A DNA stretch of 22,586 nt, taken from contig CAYUQU010000054.1 in assembly GCA_964447015.1 (NCBI GenBank), positions 1 through 22,586 on the forward strand, given 5' to 3'. This stretch comes from Wandonia sp964447015 (lineage in GTDB: Bacteria > Bacteroidota > Bacteroidia > Flavobacteriales_D > Crocinitomicaceae). A model generated the notes under the pieces. The model was not told where the DNA came from. It worked only from the letters and a program-made list of their open reading frames with translations, and did no database searches. Every line of letters begins with the position of its first letter. Positions within the stretch are counted from its first letter, which is position 1. Below are positions 7,074-15,847 of this stretch, piece after piece. The position numbers and the translations under genes were made by a program.

Positions 7074-8753
7074 ATGAAAATAGTTTGGATAATCTCAATC
7101 GGTCTTATATCACTTCAAAGCTTTGCAGGTGATGACAAAAAAGTAAATGCATCTCTTTCTGATGTTCGAATCTACACTCAAGGTGCGATGCTAATGCAAA
7201 AAACAAATTATTCAGTTGGTTCAGGGATGAATCGAATAATAATTGAGGGTATTTCTTCCAGAATTGATGTAAATACTCTTCAATTAAACGCTACAGGTAA
7301 TGTCATTTTATTAGACACCAAATACGAATTGCACTATCCTAAACCCGAAAATGTGGACATCACAAACGGGTTTCCTAAACATATTCTTCGCGACATAAGT
7401 ATGCTAACTGACTCCATCGCACAAATTAATTATGAACTTCAAGATTTGAACAATCAAATTGCAGTTACTACATCTGCAAAATCAATATTGAACAACAATG
7501 GGGCAATTAAGGGTCAAGGAAAGGTCAATGACTCAATTCCTATGCTAAAAGACGTGATTGATTATTACTTCAAAAAAATGAACGAGCTCAATGCCATTCA
7601 AATGAAACTCGACAAACAAAAGACAGTAAAAACGAAAGAATTGACACGGATGCAAACGCGTCTCAAGCAATTAAACGATTATGGAAGCAATAATGGATTA
7701 ATAGACACAAAAGATTATTCTCCTGTTCCTAGAATCATTGTTACACTTCAATCCAGTGAAGCAGCGTCGGGTAAAATTCAACTTTCATATCTTGTTCATG
7801 AAGCAGGCTGGACTCCACAATATGATTTAAGAAGTGGTAGCCTTTCAAGCAGCGTAAACTTAACATATAAAGCTATGGTGTATCAAAACTCAGGATTGGA
7901 TTGGAACAATGTGAAAATCAGTTTATCTACAAACAATCCAAACCAAAATCGAGTTAAACCGAGTTTACACCCTTGGTTTATTGACTATTTGGCATTGAGA
8001 GTACAAGAAAAATCGGGTTACGGAAATGCCCCTGCAGCACTCTATGATAAAAAAGCTGAATCACAAAGCGTTAGAAGTGTAGATCAAGAAGAAATAGAAA
8101 GTCGCTCGAGTATTGATTTTATGCAAATTGTGGAACATATGATTTCGGCCGAATTTAAGATTGATTTGAACTATACCATTGCGTCAAATAATCAAGCGCA
8201 CATGATATTGGTTGACAATAAAGAACTTCCAACAAACTTCAAATATTACACTGCGCCCAAATTAGACCAATCGGTTTACCTGATGGCAGAATTGACTAAT
8301 TTGGAAGAACTTCAATTACTCCCTGCTAAAGCAAATGTATTCTTTGATGGTACATACATGGGTGAAACGTATTTAGACCCAACAACGATGGAAGACACCC
8401 TGCGATTGAGTTTAGGAATTGACCCTAATGTGATTGTGAAGCGTAAACTTGATAAGAAATCCTACAAAGAGAAATTTATCGGCACTCAACGATTGGTAAC
8501 ATATTACTATGAGATTGAAATAAAGAATCAGAAAGCAAAAACGGTGGATCTTGTTATTGAAGATCAAATTCCGATTACCACAAATGCTGAGATTTCAATC
8601 GAGATGCTTGAAAATGGTAAAGGTTCATTGAATGAAGGCACAGGAATTCTAAATTGGGATTTAACACTCAAAGCTAAAGAAAGTAAAACGATACGATTCG
8701 GATATTCTGTAAAATCAGATAAACAAAAGAATATACTTCTTTCTGCTTATTAA
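7074..8753 (+). CDS. DUF4139 domain-containing exported protein (MuiA-like)
   Basis: The 559-residue product has a signal peptide (MKIVWIISIGLISLQSFAG) and the two-part layout of the 'mucoidy inhibitor MuiA' family: an N-terminal DUF4140-like beta segment (about 26-90), a helical coiled-coil stretch (about 105-205), then a DUF4139 region. Supporting motifs are EAGWTPQYDLR (about 243-253), a PEGA-like turn FFDGTYMGETYLD (about 423-435), SLGIDPNVIVKR, and a C-terminal VEDQIPITTNAEI strand. The family is common in Bacteroidota and its biochemical role is not established. I chose the ATG at 7074 because the signal peptide begins there; an upstream ATG at 7029 would add 15 residues in front of it. 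No clear promoter was seen in the 65-base gap after the previous terminator. It converges on the dihydrolipoyl dehydrogenase gene. Confidence 0.85.
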   Translation: MKIVWIISIGLISLQSFAGDDKKVNASLSDVRIYTQGAMLMQKTNYSVGSGMNRIIIEGISSRIDVNTLQLNATGNVILLDTKYELHYPKPENVDITNGFPKHILRDISMLTDSIAQINYELQDLNNQIAVTTSAKSILNNNGAIKGQGKVNDSIPMLKDVIDYYFKKMNELNAIQMKLDKQKTVKTKELTRMQTRLKQLNDYGSNNGLIDTKDYSPVPRIIVTLQSSEAASGKIQLSYLVHEAGWTPQYDLRSGSLSSSVNLTYKAMVYQNSGLDWNNVKISLSTNNPNQNRVKPSLHPWFIDYLALRVQEKSGYGNAPAALYDKKAESQSVRSVDQEEIESRSSIDFMQIVEHMISAEFKIDLNYTIASNNQAHMILVDNKELPTNFKYYTAPKLDQSVYLMAELTNLEELQLLPAKANVFFDGTYMGETYLDPTTMEDTLRLSLGIDPNVIVKRKLDKKSYKEKFIGTQRLVTYYYEIEIKNQKAKTVDLVIEDQIPITTNAEISIEMLENGKGSLNEGTGILNWDLTLKAKESKTIRFGYSVKSDKQKNILLSAY

Positions 8754-8788
8754 GGACAATCGCTGTTTAAACACATCGGTTAATTACA

Positions 8789-8820
8789 AAAACAGGCTGC
8801 CTAGAAAGACAGCCTGTTTT
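8789..8820. terminator. Bidirectional terminator between convergent genes
   Basis: AAAACAGGCTG (8789-8799) and CAGCCTGTTTT (8810-8820) form an 11-bp stem with a 10-base loop. It sits between the convergent stop codons at 8753 and 8843, with T-rich sequence on both outgoing strands. Confidence 0.8.
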
Positions 8821-8842
8821 GCTTTTGATATAATTCTGTTTT

Positions 8843-10246
8843 CTAAATATGCAATGCTCTCCCATCCGTTGCATCTAAAGCAGCTTCTTTAAGTGCTTCT
8901 GAGAACGTTGGATGTGGGTGGCAAATGCGTGCGATATCTTCTGCAGATGCGCGATATTCCATTGCCGTAACTGCTTCCATAATTAAATCCGCAGCACGTG
9001 GAGCAATCATGTGCACTCCCAATACTTCGTCAGTTTCTTTATCTGCCAAAACTTTGATCAATCCCATCAAGTCCATGCTCGCACGCGCACGTCCAAGAGC
9101 TTTCATTGGGAAAGAACCAACCTTATATTCAACTCCAGCTGTTTTTAATTCTTCTTCCGTTTTTCCTACTGATGCCACTTCTGGCCATGTATACACTACA
9201 CCAGGAATTAAATTGTAATTCATATGTGGTTTCTGTCCCGCAAGCGTTTCCGCTACAAACACACCTTCTTCTTCCGCTTTATGTGCCAACATTGCTCCAC
9301 GAACAACGTCACCTACTGCATAAATTCCAGGTATATTTGTTTGAAGATGCTCGTCAACTTCAACTTGACCGCGATTATTTAATGCCACTCCAGCATTCTC
9401 CAATCCCAACCCTTCTGTAAATGGTTTACGACCAACTGACACAAGACAGTAATCACCTTCAAAAACAACCTCTTGGTCTTTTTTATCAAGCGCCGTTACC
9501 TTAACTCCTTTTCCAGTATTCACTACACTTTGAACTTTGTGTTCAAGGTTAAATTTAAATCCTTCTTTCTTCAGAACCTTAGTCAATTCTTTACCTAAAG
9601 TGCGATCCATAGTTGGAATAATCGAATCAGCGAACTCAACCACTTCAATTTCGCTACCTAGACGTGCGTAAACAGAACCTAACTCAAGTCCGATAACTCC
9701 ACCTCCAATAACAATCATTTTCTTAGGAATCTCTTTCATCACCAACGCTTCAGTCGAAGTGATGATTCGCTTTTTATCAGGTTCCATTCCTGGAAAATAA
9801 TTTGGCTTCGAACCTGTTGCTATGATAGTATATTTCGTTTCAAGTACCGTTTCTTTTCCTTTATCATCGGTTACTTTGATATGATTTTTATCCACAAATG
9901 AACCAATACCGTTGAATACCTCAACTTTGTTTTTGTCCATTAAAAACTTGATTCCACCACTAGTCTGATCAACTACTTCCGTTTTACGGGCAATCATTTG
10001 AGTCAAATCAGGTTTTGGTTCGTTTATTACAATTCCGTGTTTTGCAAAATTGTGCTTCGCGTTATGAAAATGCTCAGAAGAATCCAATAATGCTTTTGAA
10101 GGAATACATCCCACATTTAAGCATGTCCCTCCTAAGTTTGTATATTTCTCAATAATAGCCGTTTTCATCCCGAGTTGTGCGCAACGAATTGCTGCTACAT
10201 ATCCTCCAGGTCCTGAACCAATAATGGTTACGTCGTATTTACTCAT
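8843..10246 (-). CDS. lpdA: Dihydrolipoyl dehydrogenase (E3)
   Basis: This 467-residue flavoprotein reoxidises dihydrolipoamide with NAD+ and serves as the E3 subunit of pyruvate, 2-oxoglutarate and branched-chain 2-oxoacid dehydrogenases and of the glycine cleavage system. The sequence shows the FAD-binding GSGPGGYVAA (10-19), the redox disulfide C42/C47 in GGTCLNVGCIPSK, the NAD-binding GGGVIGLELG, a second FAD contact (IYAVGDVV), and the active-site H445/E450 pair in HPHPTFSEA near the C-terminus. Length is standard. No E1 or E2 gene is adjacent, so it may serve several complexes. A TAACTTTG -7 element lies 22 bases before the start codon, so it has its own promoter downstream of hutU. Confidence 0.97.
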   Translation of the reverse strand: MSKYDVTIIGSGPGGYVAAIRCAQLGMKTAIIEKYTNLGGTCLNVGCIPSKALLDSSEHFHNAKHNFAKHGIVINEPKPDLTQMIARKTEVVDQTSGGIKFLMDKNKVEVFNGIGSFVDKNHIKVTDDKGKETVLETKYTIIATGSKPNYFPGMEPDKKRIITSTEALVMKEIPKKMIVIGGGVIGLELGSVYARLGSEIEVVEFADSIIPTMDRTLGKELTKVLKKEGFKFNLEHKVQSVVNTGKGVKVTALDKKDQEVVFEGDYCLVSVGRKPFTEGLGLENAGVALNNRGQVEVDEHLQTNIPGIYAVGDVVRGAMLAHKAEEEGVFVAETLAGQKPHMNYNLIPGVVYTWPEVASVGKTEEELKTAGVEYKVGSFPMKALGRARASMDLMGLIKVLADKETDEVLGVHMIAPRAADLIMEAVTAMEYRASAEDIARICHPHPTFSEALKEAALDATDGRALHI

Positions 10247-10267
10247 TTCAGTTTATTTGAATGCTTA

Positions 10268-10275
10268 CAAAGTTA
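10268..10275 (-). promoter_or_regulatory. -7 element of the dihydrolipoyl dehydrogenase promoter
   Basis: TAACTTTG on the minus strand is a perfect TAnnTTTG. No TTG is found at the usual distance; TGG at 10299-10297 (21-base spacing) is the closest -33 candidate. Confidence 0.5.
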
Positions 10276-10337
10276 ATTTTTTCTTCTTAATGTAGACCAC
10301 TTTGTTAATTGACAGATTAGATTTTAAAGATTGAAGA

Positions 10338-12350
10338 TTAATTCAACTTTAATCCATCAATTAATCTGTCTTCAACCATTTCGGGTAATGTCACTTTCAA
10401 TAGTGGTTCTGCTTCCATCGCACGCTTGATTGCAAACACCGCATTTTCGTTTCTTGCCCAATTGCGTCGTGCAATTCCGTTGTTTACATCCCAATGCAAC
10501 ATCATTTTAAGTCGTCTGTCGGCTTCCTGCGTTCCGTCCAATAACATTCCAAAACCACCATTGATTACCTCTCCCCAACCTACTCCACCGCCGTTGTGAA
10601 TCGAAACCCAAGTTGCACCGCGGAACGAATCCCCGATCACATTATGAATTGCCATATCAGCAGTAAAGCGTGAACCGTCGTAAATATTAGAAGTCTCACG
10701 ATAAGGAGAATCCGTTCCAGACACATCGTGATGATCGCGTCCTAACACAACTGGACCAATTTCACCCGCTGCAATTGCATTGTTGAATGCTTCTGCAATT
10801 TTCATTCTACCTTCGGCGTCTGCATAAAGAATTCGGGCCTGACTACCGACAACCAATTTATTTTCTTGCGCTCCTTTAATCCACTGAATATTATCCGCCA
10901 TTTGTTGTTGGATTTCAGCAGGGGAGTTTAGTTTCATTTCTTGTAATACGCGTGATGCTATCTCATCCGTTTTTGCTAAATCTTCAGCTTTTCCTGAAGC
11001 ACAAACCCAACGGAAAGGACCGAATCCAAAATCAAAACACATTGGTCCAAGAATATCTTGTACGTATGATGGGTAGCGGAAATCTATTCCATTTTCAGCC
11101 ATCACTTCACCACCTGCGCGCGATGCTTCAAGTAAAAATGCATTTCCATAATCAAAGAAATACGTTCCACGAGCAGCATGTGCATTCACCGCAGCAGCAT
11201 GACGACGAAGTGTTTCCTGAACTTTTTCTTTGAATAGCTCAGGGTTATTAGCCATCATCTCATTTGAGTCTTCATACGACATGTCCACAGGATAATATCC
11301 TCCAGCCCATGGATTATGCAATGATGTCTGATCCGAACCTAAATCGACATAAATATCTTCTTTGAGAAATTTCTCCCACACATCTACCACGTTTCCTTGG
11401 TATGCGATGGAAACAACCTCTTTCTTCTCTCTAGCAACACGAACTCGTGTGCACAACTCATCCAAATCGGTAATAACTTCATCAACCCAACCTTGAGCGT
11501 AACGTGTGTTGGTAGCTTTTTCATTCACCTCAGCAGTAACCGAAACGCAACGCGCAATATTTCCTGCTTTTGGTTGCGCACCTGACATACCTCCAAGTCC
11601 TGCAGTTAGGAAAAGTTTCCCTTCAAGACCTTCACCATCTTTAGCGATTTTACGACCTGCATTGAGAACAGTGATAGTAGTTCCATGTACAATTCCCTGA
11701 GGACCGATGTACATATAAGAACCCGCGGTCATTTGACCATATTGTGTTACACCAAGAGCGTTATACTTTTCCCAGTCATCGGGTTTCGAGTAATTTGGAA
11801 TCATCATTCCATTTGTCACTACAACACGTGGCGCATCTTTATGAGAAGGAAACAATCCCATAGGGTGACCTGAATACATAACTAAGGTCTGTTCATCTGT
11901 CATTTCCGACAAGTATTTCATCGTCAAGCGGTATTGCGCCCAATTTTGAAATACAGCTCCGTTGCCACCATAGGTAATTAACTCATCAGGATGTTGGGCC
12001 ACAGCATGATCCAAATTATTGTGAATCATTAGCATGATCGCTTTTGCTTGCAGTGATTTCCCAGGATAGTCATCAATTCCATGTGCGTACAACTTGTAAG
12101 TTGGACGATAACGATACATATAGATTCTACCATAAGTATTCAACTCATGCAAAAACTCACCTAACAACTCTTGATGTTGTTCTTTAGGAAAATAGCGCAA
12201 CGCATTTCTAAGAGCTAATTTCTTTTCATCTGCAGAAAGAATTTCTTTTCTTTTCGGTGCATGATTCACATTTTTGTCGATAGGTAGTTTTGCAGGAACC
12301 ACATTTGGAATTCCTTGCTGAATATCTTTATGAAACTCTTCTAAAGTCAT
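10338..12350 (-). CDS. hutU: Urocanate hydratase (urocanase)
   Basis: The enzyme adds water to urocanate to give imidazolone propionate, the second step of histidine degradation, using tightly bound NAD+ as an electrophile. The 670-residue product contains YGGNGAVFQNW (127-137), an NAD-binding stretch LTAGLGGMSGAQPKAG (about 248-263), the conserved cysteine C450 in FGFGPFRWVCASG, and HNGGGVGWGEVINGGFGM near the C-terminus. It is about 110 residues longer than the Pseudomonas-type enzyme, as in the long Bacteroidota form, with the extra residues mainly at the N-terminus and in the middle. I chose the ATG at 12350: a TTG at 12383 is in frame but lies upstream of the predicted transcription start and beside the terminator of the previous gene. 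No other hut gene is in the window. Confidence 0.96.
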   Translation of the reverse strand: MTLEEFHKDIQQGIPNVVPAKLPIDKNVNHAPKRKEILSADEKKLALRNALRYFPKEQHQELLGEFLHELNTYGRIYMYRYRPTYKLYAHGIDDYPGKSLQAKAIMLMIHNNLDHAVAQHPDELITYGGNGAVFQNWAQYRLTMKYLSEMTDEQTLVMYSGHPMGLFPSHKDAPRVVVTNGMMIPNYSKPDDWEKYNALGVTQYGQMTAGSYMYIGPQGIVHGTTITVLNAGRKIAKDGEGLEGKLFLTAGLGGMSGAQPKAGNIARCVSVTAEVNEKATNTRYAQGWVDEVITDLDELCTRVRVAREKKEVVSIAYQGNVVDVWEKFLKEDIYVDLGSDQTSLHNPWAGGYYPVDMSYEDSNEMMANNPELFKEKVQETLRRHAAAVNAHAARGTYFFDYGNAFLLEASRAGGEVMAENGIDFRYPSYVQDILGPMCFDFGFGPFRWVCASGKAEDLAKTDEIASRVLQEMKLNSPAEIQQQMADNIQWIKGAQENKLVVGSQARILYADAEGRMKIAEAFNNAIAAGEIGPVVLGRDHHDVSGTDSPYRETSNIYDGSRFTADMAIHNVIGDSFRGATWVSIHNGGGVGWGEVINGGFGMLLDGTQEADRRLKMMLHWDVNNGIARRNWARNENAVFAIKRAMEAEPLLKVTLPEMVEDRLIDGLKLN

Positions 12351-12367
12351 ACTGATTGAATTTGATG

Positions 12368-12397
12368 CAAAGTTAACAATCAAAAAAAGGTTCCCAA
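12368..12397 (-). promoter_or_regulatory. Promoter of hutU, embedded in the upstream gene's terminator
   Basis: TTG (12397-12395), exactly 19 bases, TAACTTTG (12375-12368) on the minus strand is an ideal Bacteroidota primary promoter. The TTG lies in the loop of the terminator hairpin at 12385-12410. The start codon is only 18 bases after the -7 element. Confidence 0.7.
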
Positions 12398-12410
12398 CTG
12401 AGAACCTTTT
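12385..12410 (-). terminator. Terminator of the type B sorting-domain protein gene
   Basis: AAAAGGTTC (12385-12393) pairs with GAACCTTTT (12402-12410) with an eight-base loop. The minus strand continues with seven U residues. It follows the stop codon at 12433 by 22 bases. Confidence 0.85.
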
Positions 12411-12432
12411 AAATTTTTAACTATTTGACACT

Positions 12433-15078
12433 TTAACGAAGTAAATTAATGTGCCCCTTGAATTCATACTTTTGATCAGTTGTATAATCTGCCACGCGGA
12501 GTCTCCAAATATACGCACCCTCAGGAGCTGGTTTCCCTCCATACGTGCCATTCCATTCACCATCTGGACTGTGTGATTCCCAAACAACTTCTCCCCATCT
12601 ATTATAGATTAACAATTCAAAATCGTAGACATTGATTCCATCGATAGAAATTTTCCATGTCTCATTAAATTTATCTCCATCAGGTGTGAATGTGTTAGGT
12701 GCGAAAAATAAGATGTCTGGAACAATTTCAACCAAATTCGCAACTGAATCGCGGCATCCCTCTTCTGTAGTAACAGTAAGTGTCACTAGATACTCATCTG
12801 GAGTTTCAGATGGAAAAGTAACTTCAGGATTTTCTTCAGAAGAAGTTACAGGTTCTGCATCCTCAAAAGTCCACTGATAATATTCTCCCAAATAAGATTG
12901 ATTAATGAAATTAACTTCAGGGAGAGTAATTTTCGCATTAAAAGGTGACCACGCAAATTTTGCTATGGGATTTTCAAACACTGTAAAATAATCATTAATT
13001 TTTACTGTATCTCGACATCCTTCAGGAGAAACGACAATCAATTGAGCATAATATGAACCTGGACTATCTTCCTCAAAGGTTACTGAATTCATATTTTGAT
13101 AACTTGGTCCATTTCCAAACTGCCAATATAACTCAGCTGAAATATCGGGATCTGTGTTATTAGTAAATGTAAAAATCCCCGTTTGACATTGCTCGGAGTC
13201 ATCAACCGAAAACGATACATCGGGCACTTCTCCTGCAACAATAGTTCCATTTAACTGAAGAACAGGAGTACTACAGTTATCTGAAATCGTAACTGTATAA
13301 TTTGTTGTTTGAGAAATAACCGTATTCAACACAGCCGCATTTCCAACAATGTTATTATTCTGATCTATCCATTCAAAAGTATATGGCCCTCCATTTCCTC
13401 CAGACACATTAGAAACACTAAGTGTACCTGTTTGAGTAGGACATACTGTATCATTTAGAGAAATGTTAGCTGAAAGGACGGGATAAAGATCCACAAAAAC
13501 GTTGTCTGTTGTGGAAACACAACCATTCTCATTCTCTGCATACACAGTATAAGTTGTTGGAGCAACAGGCGAAACTGATTGGCTATAAGAAGTATTTGGG
13601 GTATGATCCCAATGAAAAATATAATTTGAACCACCTGTTGCCGTAGCAGAAATAGTTGTCGTTCCATCGATACAAATAATCTGGTCCGTACTTGCCGTCA
13701 CTGTTACATATGAAGGATCCACCAACGTTATGTTACCAGTCGCTGTACACCCCAATGCATCTCTACTTGTTATCGTATAAGTTCCAGCACATAGATTGTC
13801 AAACACATTTGAAGCTTCCCATGGTCCAGCATTAAGACGGAACTCATTTGCGAGTGGGGCATTAACAGTAATCTGACCATCACAAGAGTCCGCACAAAGA
13901 GGATCTATCTTACTTAAGGTTTGTGGGATATTACCAAAATTAACTGTAACTTGAGATTCAACTGGAGGACAAACACCATTCGACTCTGTAAAAATAAATT
14001 GATATTCTCCAAGGTAATTAACCTGAACATTTGGGTTAACAACCGTATTATTAGGAGAGAAGATTGCATTTGGCGGAGCAGGAGTTCCTGAAGGGCCAAC
14101 AAAAGACCATGAATAATCATTAGTTGGATCACTAGGTACTCCGTCAAGTTGAGTTGGACCTGTTCCGCAAACAAATTGTTCAACTCCAGCGTAAGGAGTT
14201 GGAGGAGCAACCACATTCACAGTGAACGAAATTGTCGTATCTGGCAAACCTGCTCCTTGAAGTAATACATCATACGACGTAGTTTGATTCACCGTTATTT
14301 GATTAGCTGGCCCCCCAAAAGGGTCTGCTACACCATCAGTAACCAACCATGTAAAATCTGTATAAGCCAAACTACCCATTCCAATTAGAATGTTAGCAGT
14401 CTCTCCCTCACAAATTTCTTGATCAGTAATAGATGGCTCACAAGTCACTGAGGCTGAATTTGGGTTATTGTTTCCAGCAATATCATCACCAAAAAATAAG
14501 GGTACTTGAGCACCGACTAAACCACTGAAATTTGAAAAACAAAGTACAAACTGATCCCCTGGTTGTACAGTTAAAGCATGTTCAAAATTCCATTGTTGAG
14601 CACCTGGAGGTAAATTACCTACAGCTGACATGCCCGTAAATCCAGCACTACTTCCGTTCCAATTACACGCAACTGGAGGTAATGTGTTATTTTGAATATG
14701 ATTACATGCATTTCCTGTAGCATTATCATAATAAGGCCACATAGACCAATCAAAATACCCCCCCGAACCTGCTGATCCAATTGTAAACTCAAGCTCTCCT
14801 GGCGTACTCACAGTAATAATAATCCATGTAGGATTCAACTCATTACTAAGTAAACAACCCGAATTCCCCGCAGTACCAGGATTAAAAGAAGGGTTTGAAA
14901 CATTGCTTCCAGATGGAATATCATTCACCGCTCCAGACCCACTTGAATTAACTGTAAATGCAGGCAAGGTACACGCATACTCTGCTACATTACAATCAGC
15001 TTGGGTATACGCTTTATTGGAATAAAAACTACAGCAAACAATCAGTGATAGTAACGTATATGTAAAATTTTTCATCAT
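12433..15078 (-). CDS. Secreted multi-domain protein with PKD domains and T9SS type B sorting domain
   Basis: The 881-residue protein begins with a signal peptide (1 to about 26, ending SNKAYTQA). Residues about 30-212 form a cysteine-containing beta domain with PTWIIITVSTPGELEF and FDWSMWPY. Then come Ig-like beta repeats, a SprB-type repeat (about 391-452, LCADSCDGQITVNA...NLCAGTYTITSRDALGC), two PKD-like domains (about 618-698 and 703-786, each with ..PEGCRD or TEEGCRDS..) and the C-terminal CHU_C/gliding-motility type B sorting domain (789-881: FFAPNTFTPDGD, YNRWGEVVWES, GKPAPEGAYIW, GHINLLR). Such proteins leave through the type IX system and typically act as surface adhesins or fibres, often handled by a PorP/SprF partner; none is nearby. 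No catalytic motif is visible. Its start overlaps the stop of the small upstream gene (TAATG), so the two are one unit. Confidence 0.93.
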   Translation of the reverse strand: MMKNFTYTLLSLIVCCSFYSNKAYTQADCNVAEYACTLPAFTVNSSGSGAVNDIPSGSNVSNPSFNPGTAGNSGCLLSNELNPTWIIITVSTPGELEFTIGSAGSGGYFDWSMWPYYDNATGNACNHIQNNTLPPVACNWNGSSAGFTGMSAVGNLPPGAQQWNFEHALTVQPGDQFVLCFSNFSGLVGAQVPLFFGDDIAGNNNPNSASVTCEPSITDQEICEGETANILIGMGSLAYTDFTWLVTDGVADPFGGPANQITVNQTTSYDVLLQGAGLPDTTISFTVNVVAPPTPYAGVEQFVCGTGPTQLDGVPSDPTNDYSWSFVGPSGTPAPPNAIFSPNNTVVNPNVQVNYLGEYQFIFTESNGVCPPVESQVTVNFGNIPQTLSKIDPLCADSCDGQITVNAPLANEFRLNAGPWEASNVFDNLCAGTYTITSRDALGCTATGNITLVDPSYVTVTASTDQIICIDGTTTISATATGGSNYIFHWDHTPNTSYSQSVSPVAPTTYTVYAENENGCVSTTDNVFVDLYPVLSANISLNDTVCPTQTGTLSVSNVSGGNGGPYTFEWIDQNNNIVGNAAVLNTVISQTTNYTVTISDNCSTPVLQLNGTIVAGEVPDVSFSVDDSEQCQTGIFTFTNNTDPDISAELYWQFGNGPSYQNMNSVTFEEDSPGSYYAQLIVVSPEGCRDTVKINDYFTVFENPIAKFAWSPFNAKITLPEVNFINQSYLGEYYQWTFEDAEPVTSSEENPEVTFPSETPDEYLVTLTVTTEEGCRDSVANLVEIVPDILFFAPNTFTPDGDKFNETWKISIDGINVYDFELLIYNRWGEVVWESHSPDGEWNGTYGGKPAPEGAYIWRLRVADYTTDQKYEFKGHINLLR

Positions 15079-15428
15079 TATTCGTTTTCACAATTTGTTA
15101 ATGGGAAAGGATAGTGGCTATCTATACTTTGCATTCCTACTCGAATACACGAAACCAAGTCAGAATTGTCTGTTAACCATGTTTGAAACACTTCTTTTGT
15201 GAGAGATAAATTCACATGTTGCGTAACAACCAAAATACCTTTGGTTATGTTATCATATCTCACAACAAAGATGTTTGGATTTAATCTCAATTCATTCACC
15301 AACTCCTCAATTCGGTCAGTATCTTCAGAATATATCATTCCTTGCACAAAATATTGAGTCCCATTAGATTCTTGACTAAAACACTCAATACTTAAGAAAA
15401 TACTAATACAAAATAACAATAACTTCAT
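15078..15428 (-). CDS. Small exported protein of unknown function, coupled to the T9SS cargo gene
   Basis: The 116-residue product has a signal peptide (MKLLLFCISIFLSIECFSQ) and a mature part of about 97 residues. The order of predicted elements resembles two beta-alpha-beta units (TQYFVQGMIY, DRIEELVNELR, IFVVRYDN; ILVVTQHV, LTKEVFQTWL, LVSCIRVG), as in small ferredoxin-like or heavy-metal-associated folds, but without a CxxC metal site. I recognise no family. Its TAA stop overlaps the ATG of the large type B sorting protein by one base, so the two are translationally coupled and probably work together; a chaperone or accessory role is a guess. The ATG at 15428 is chosen because the signal peptide starts there; an in-frame TTG at 15452 is the alternative. 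Confidence 0.75.
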   Translation of the reverse strand: MKLLLFCISIFLSIECFSQESNGTQYFVQGMIYSEDTDRIEELVNELRLNPNIFVVRYDNITKGILVVTQHVNLSLTKEVFQTWLTDNSDLVSCIRVGMQSIDSHYPFPLTNCENE

Positions 15429-15847
15429 CAAAATATATTTTAATACAAACAAAGAACGTTCATCTCAAAATAAAAGTTGCTTCGAAAATGAATATTTCTT
15501 ACTATTTGTTAAAATAAAAACAAACTATACTGGTTTGGTGATATATTATTTTAACTTATTTATATATGTTAAAATAATAATTGATTAGCCTAGACATTAA
15601 TTCAACAACCTTGTGAAAGAAATATGAATAAAGATCAACTGACCATCTACAAAGCAAATGCTAGTATACTTTCGTAACCGAATAAAATCTCTTTTCCACA
15701 TGGAACAAACGAGACTGTTCTAAAGATAGATTGAAAAGGAAATGTAGTTGGAAACACTTTGTTGAATTCCATTCTGAAAAATCGTCTAATATTATACTTA
15801 AATTTGCCGAGGGATCAATTTCCCAAAGTATTATCTAGAGTAGAACT
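15429..15847. other. 419-bp stretch without a convincing gene
   Basis: The part next to 15428 should hold the promoter of the two-gene secreted-protein unit, but no clean TTG/TAnnTTTG pair was found. A 12-bp perfect AT-rich hairpin is at 15544-15579. Between about 15600 and 15835 the composition looks coding-like in places. There is a 16-codon plus-strand frame from the ATG at 15624, and a minus-strand open frame of about 54 codons (roughly 15814 down to 15650, internal ATG near 15770), but neither has a recognisable product or start signal. It may be decayed coding sequence. Confidence 0.4.
15544..15579. repeat. Perfect AT-rich inverted repeat
   Basis: TATTATTTTAAC (15544-15555) and GTTAAAATAATA (15568-15579) are exact reverse complements around a 12-base loop. 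The half-site GTTAAAATAA also occurs about 60 bp upstream, near 15508. All stem pairs but one are A-T, so an intrinsic terminator is unlikely; a protein-binding site is possible. Confidence 0.6.

Noticed and set aside
10311..10370. Inverted repeat GACAGATTA / TAATCTGTC around the hutU stop as terminator
   Set aside because: Nine paired bases with a 42-base loop and no U-tract on the minus strand; probably chance in AT-rich sequence.
12351..12383. TTG start for urocanate hydratase
   Set aside because: It lies next to the upstream terminator's U-tract and before the predicted transcription start; the ATG at 12350 gives the family-like N-terminus MTLEEFHKDIQQGIP.
13455..14216. Leucine/glutamine-rich minus-strand frames inside the type B sorting protein gene
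   Set aside because: Out-of-frame readings of a long, well-supported coding region; composition is typical of shadow frames.
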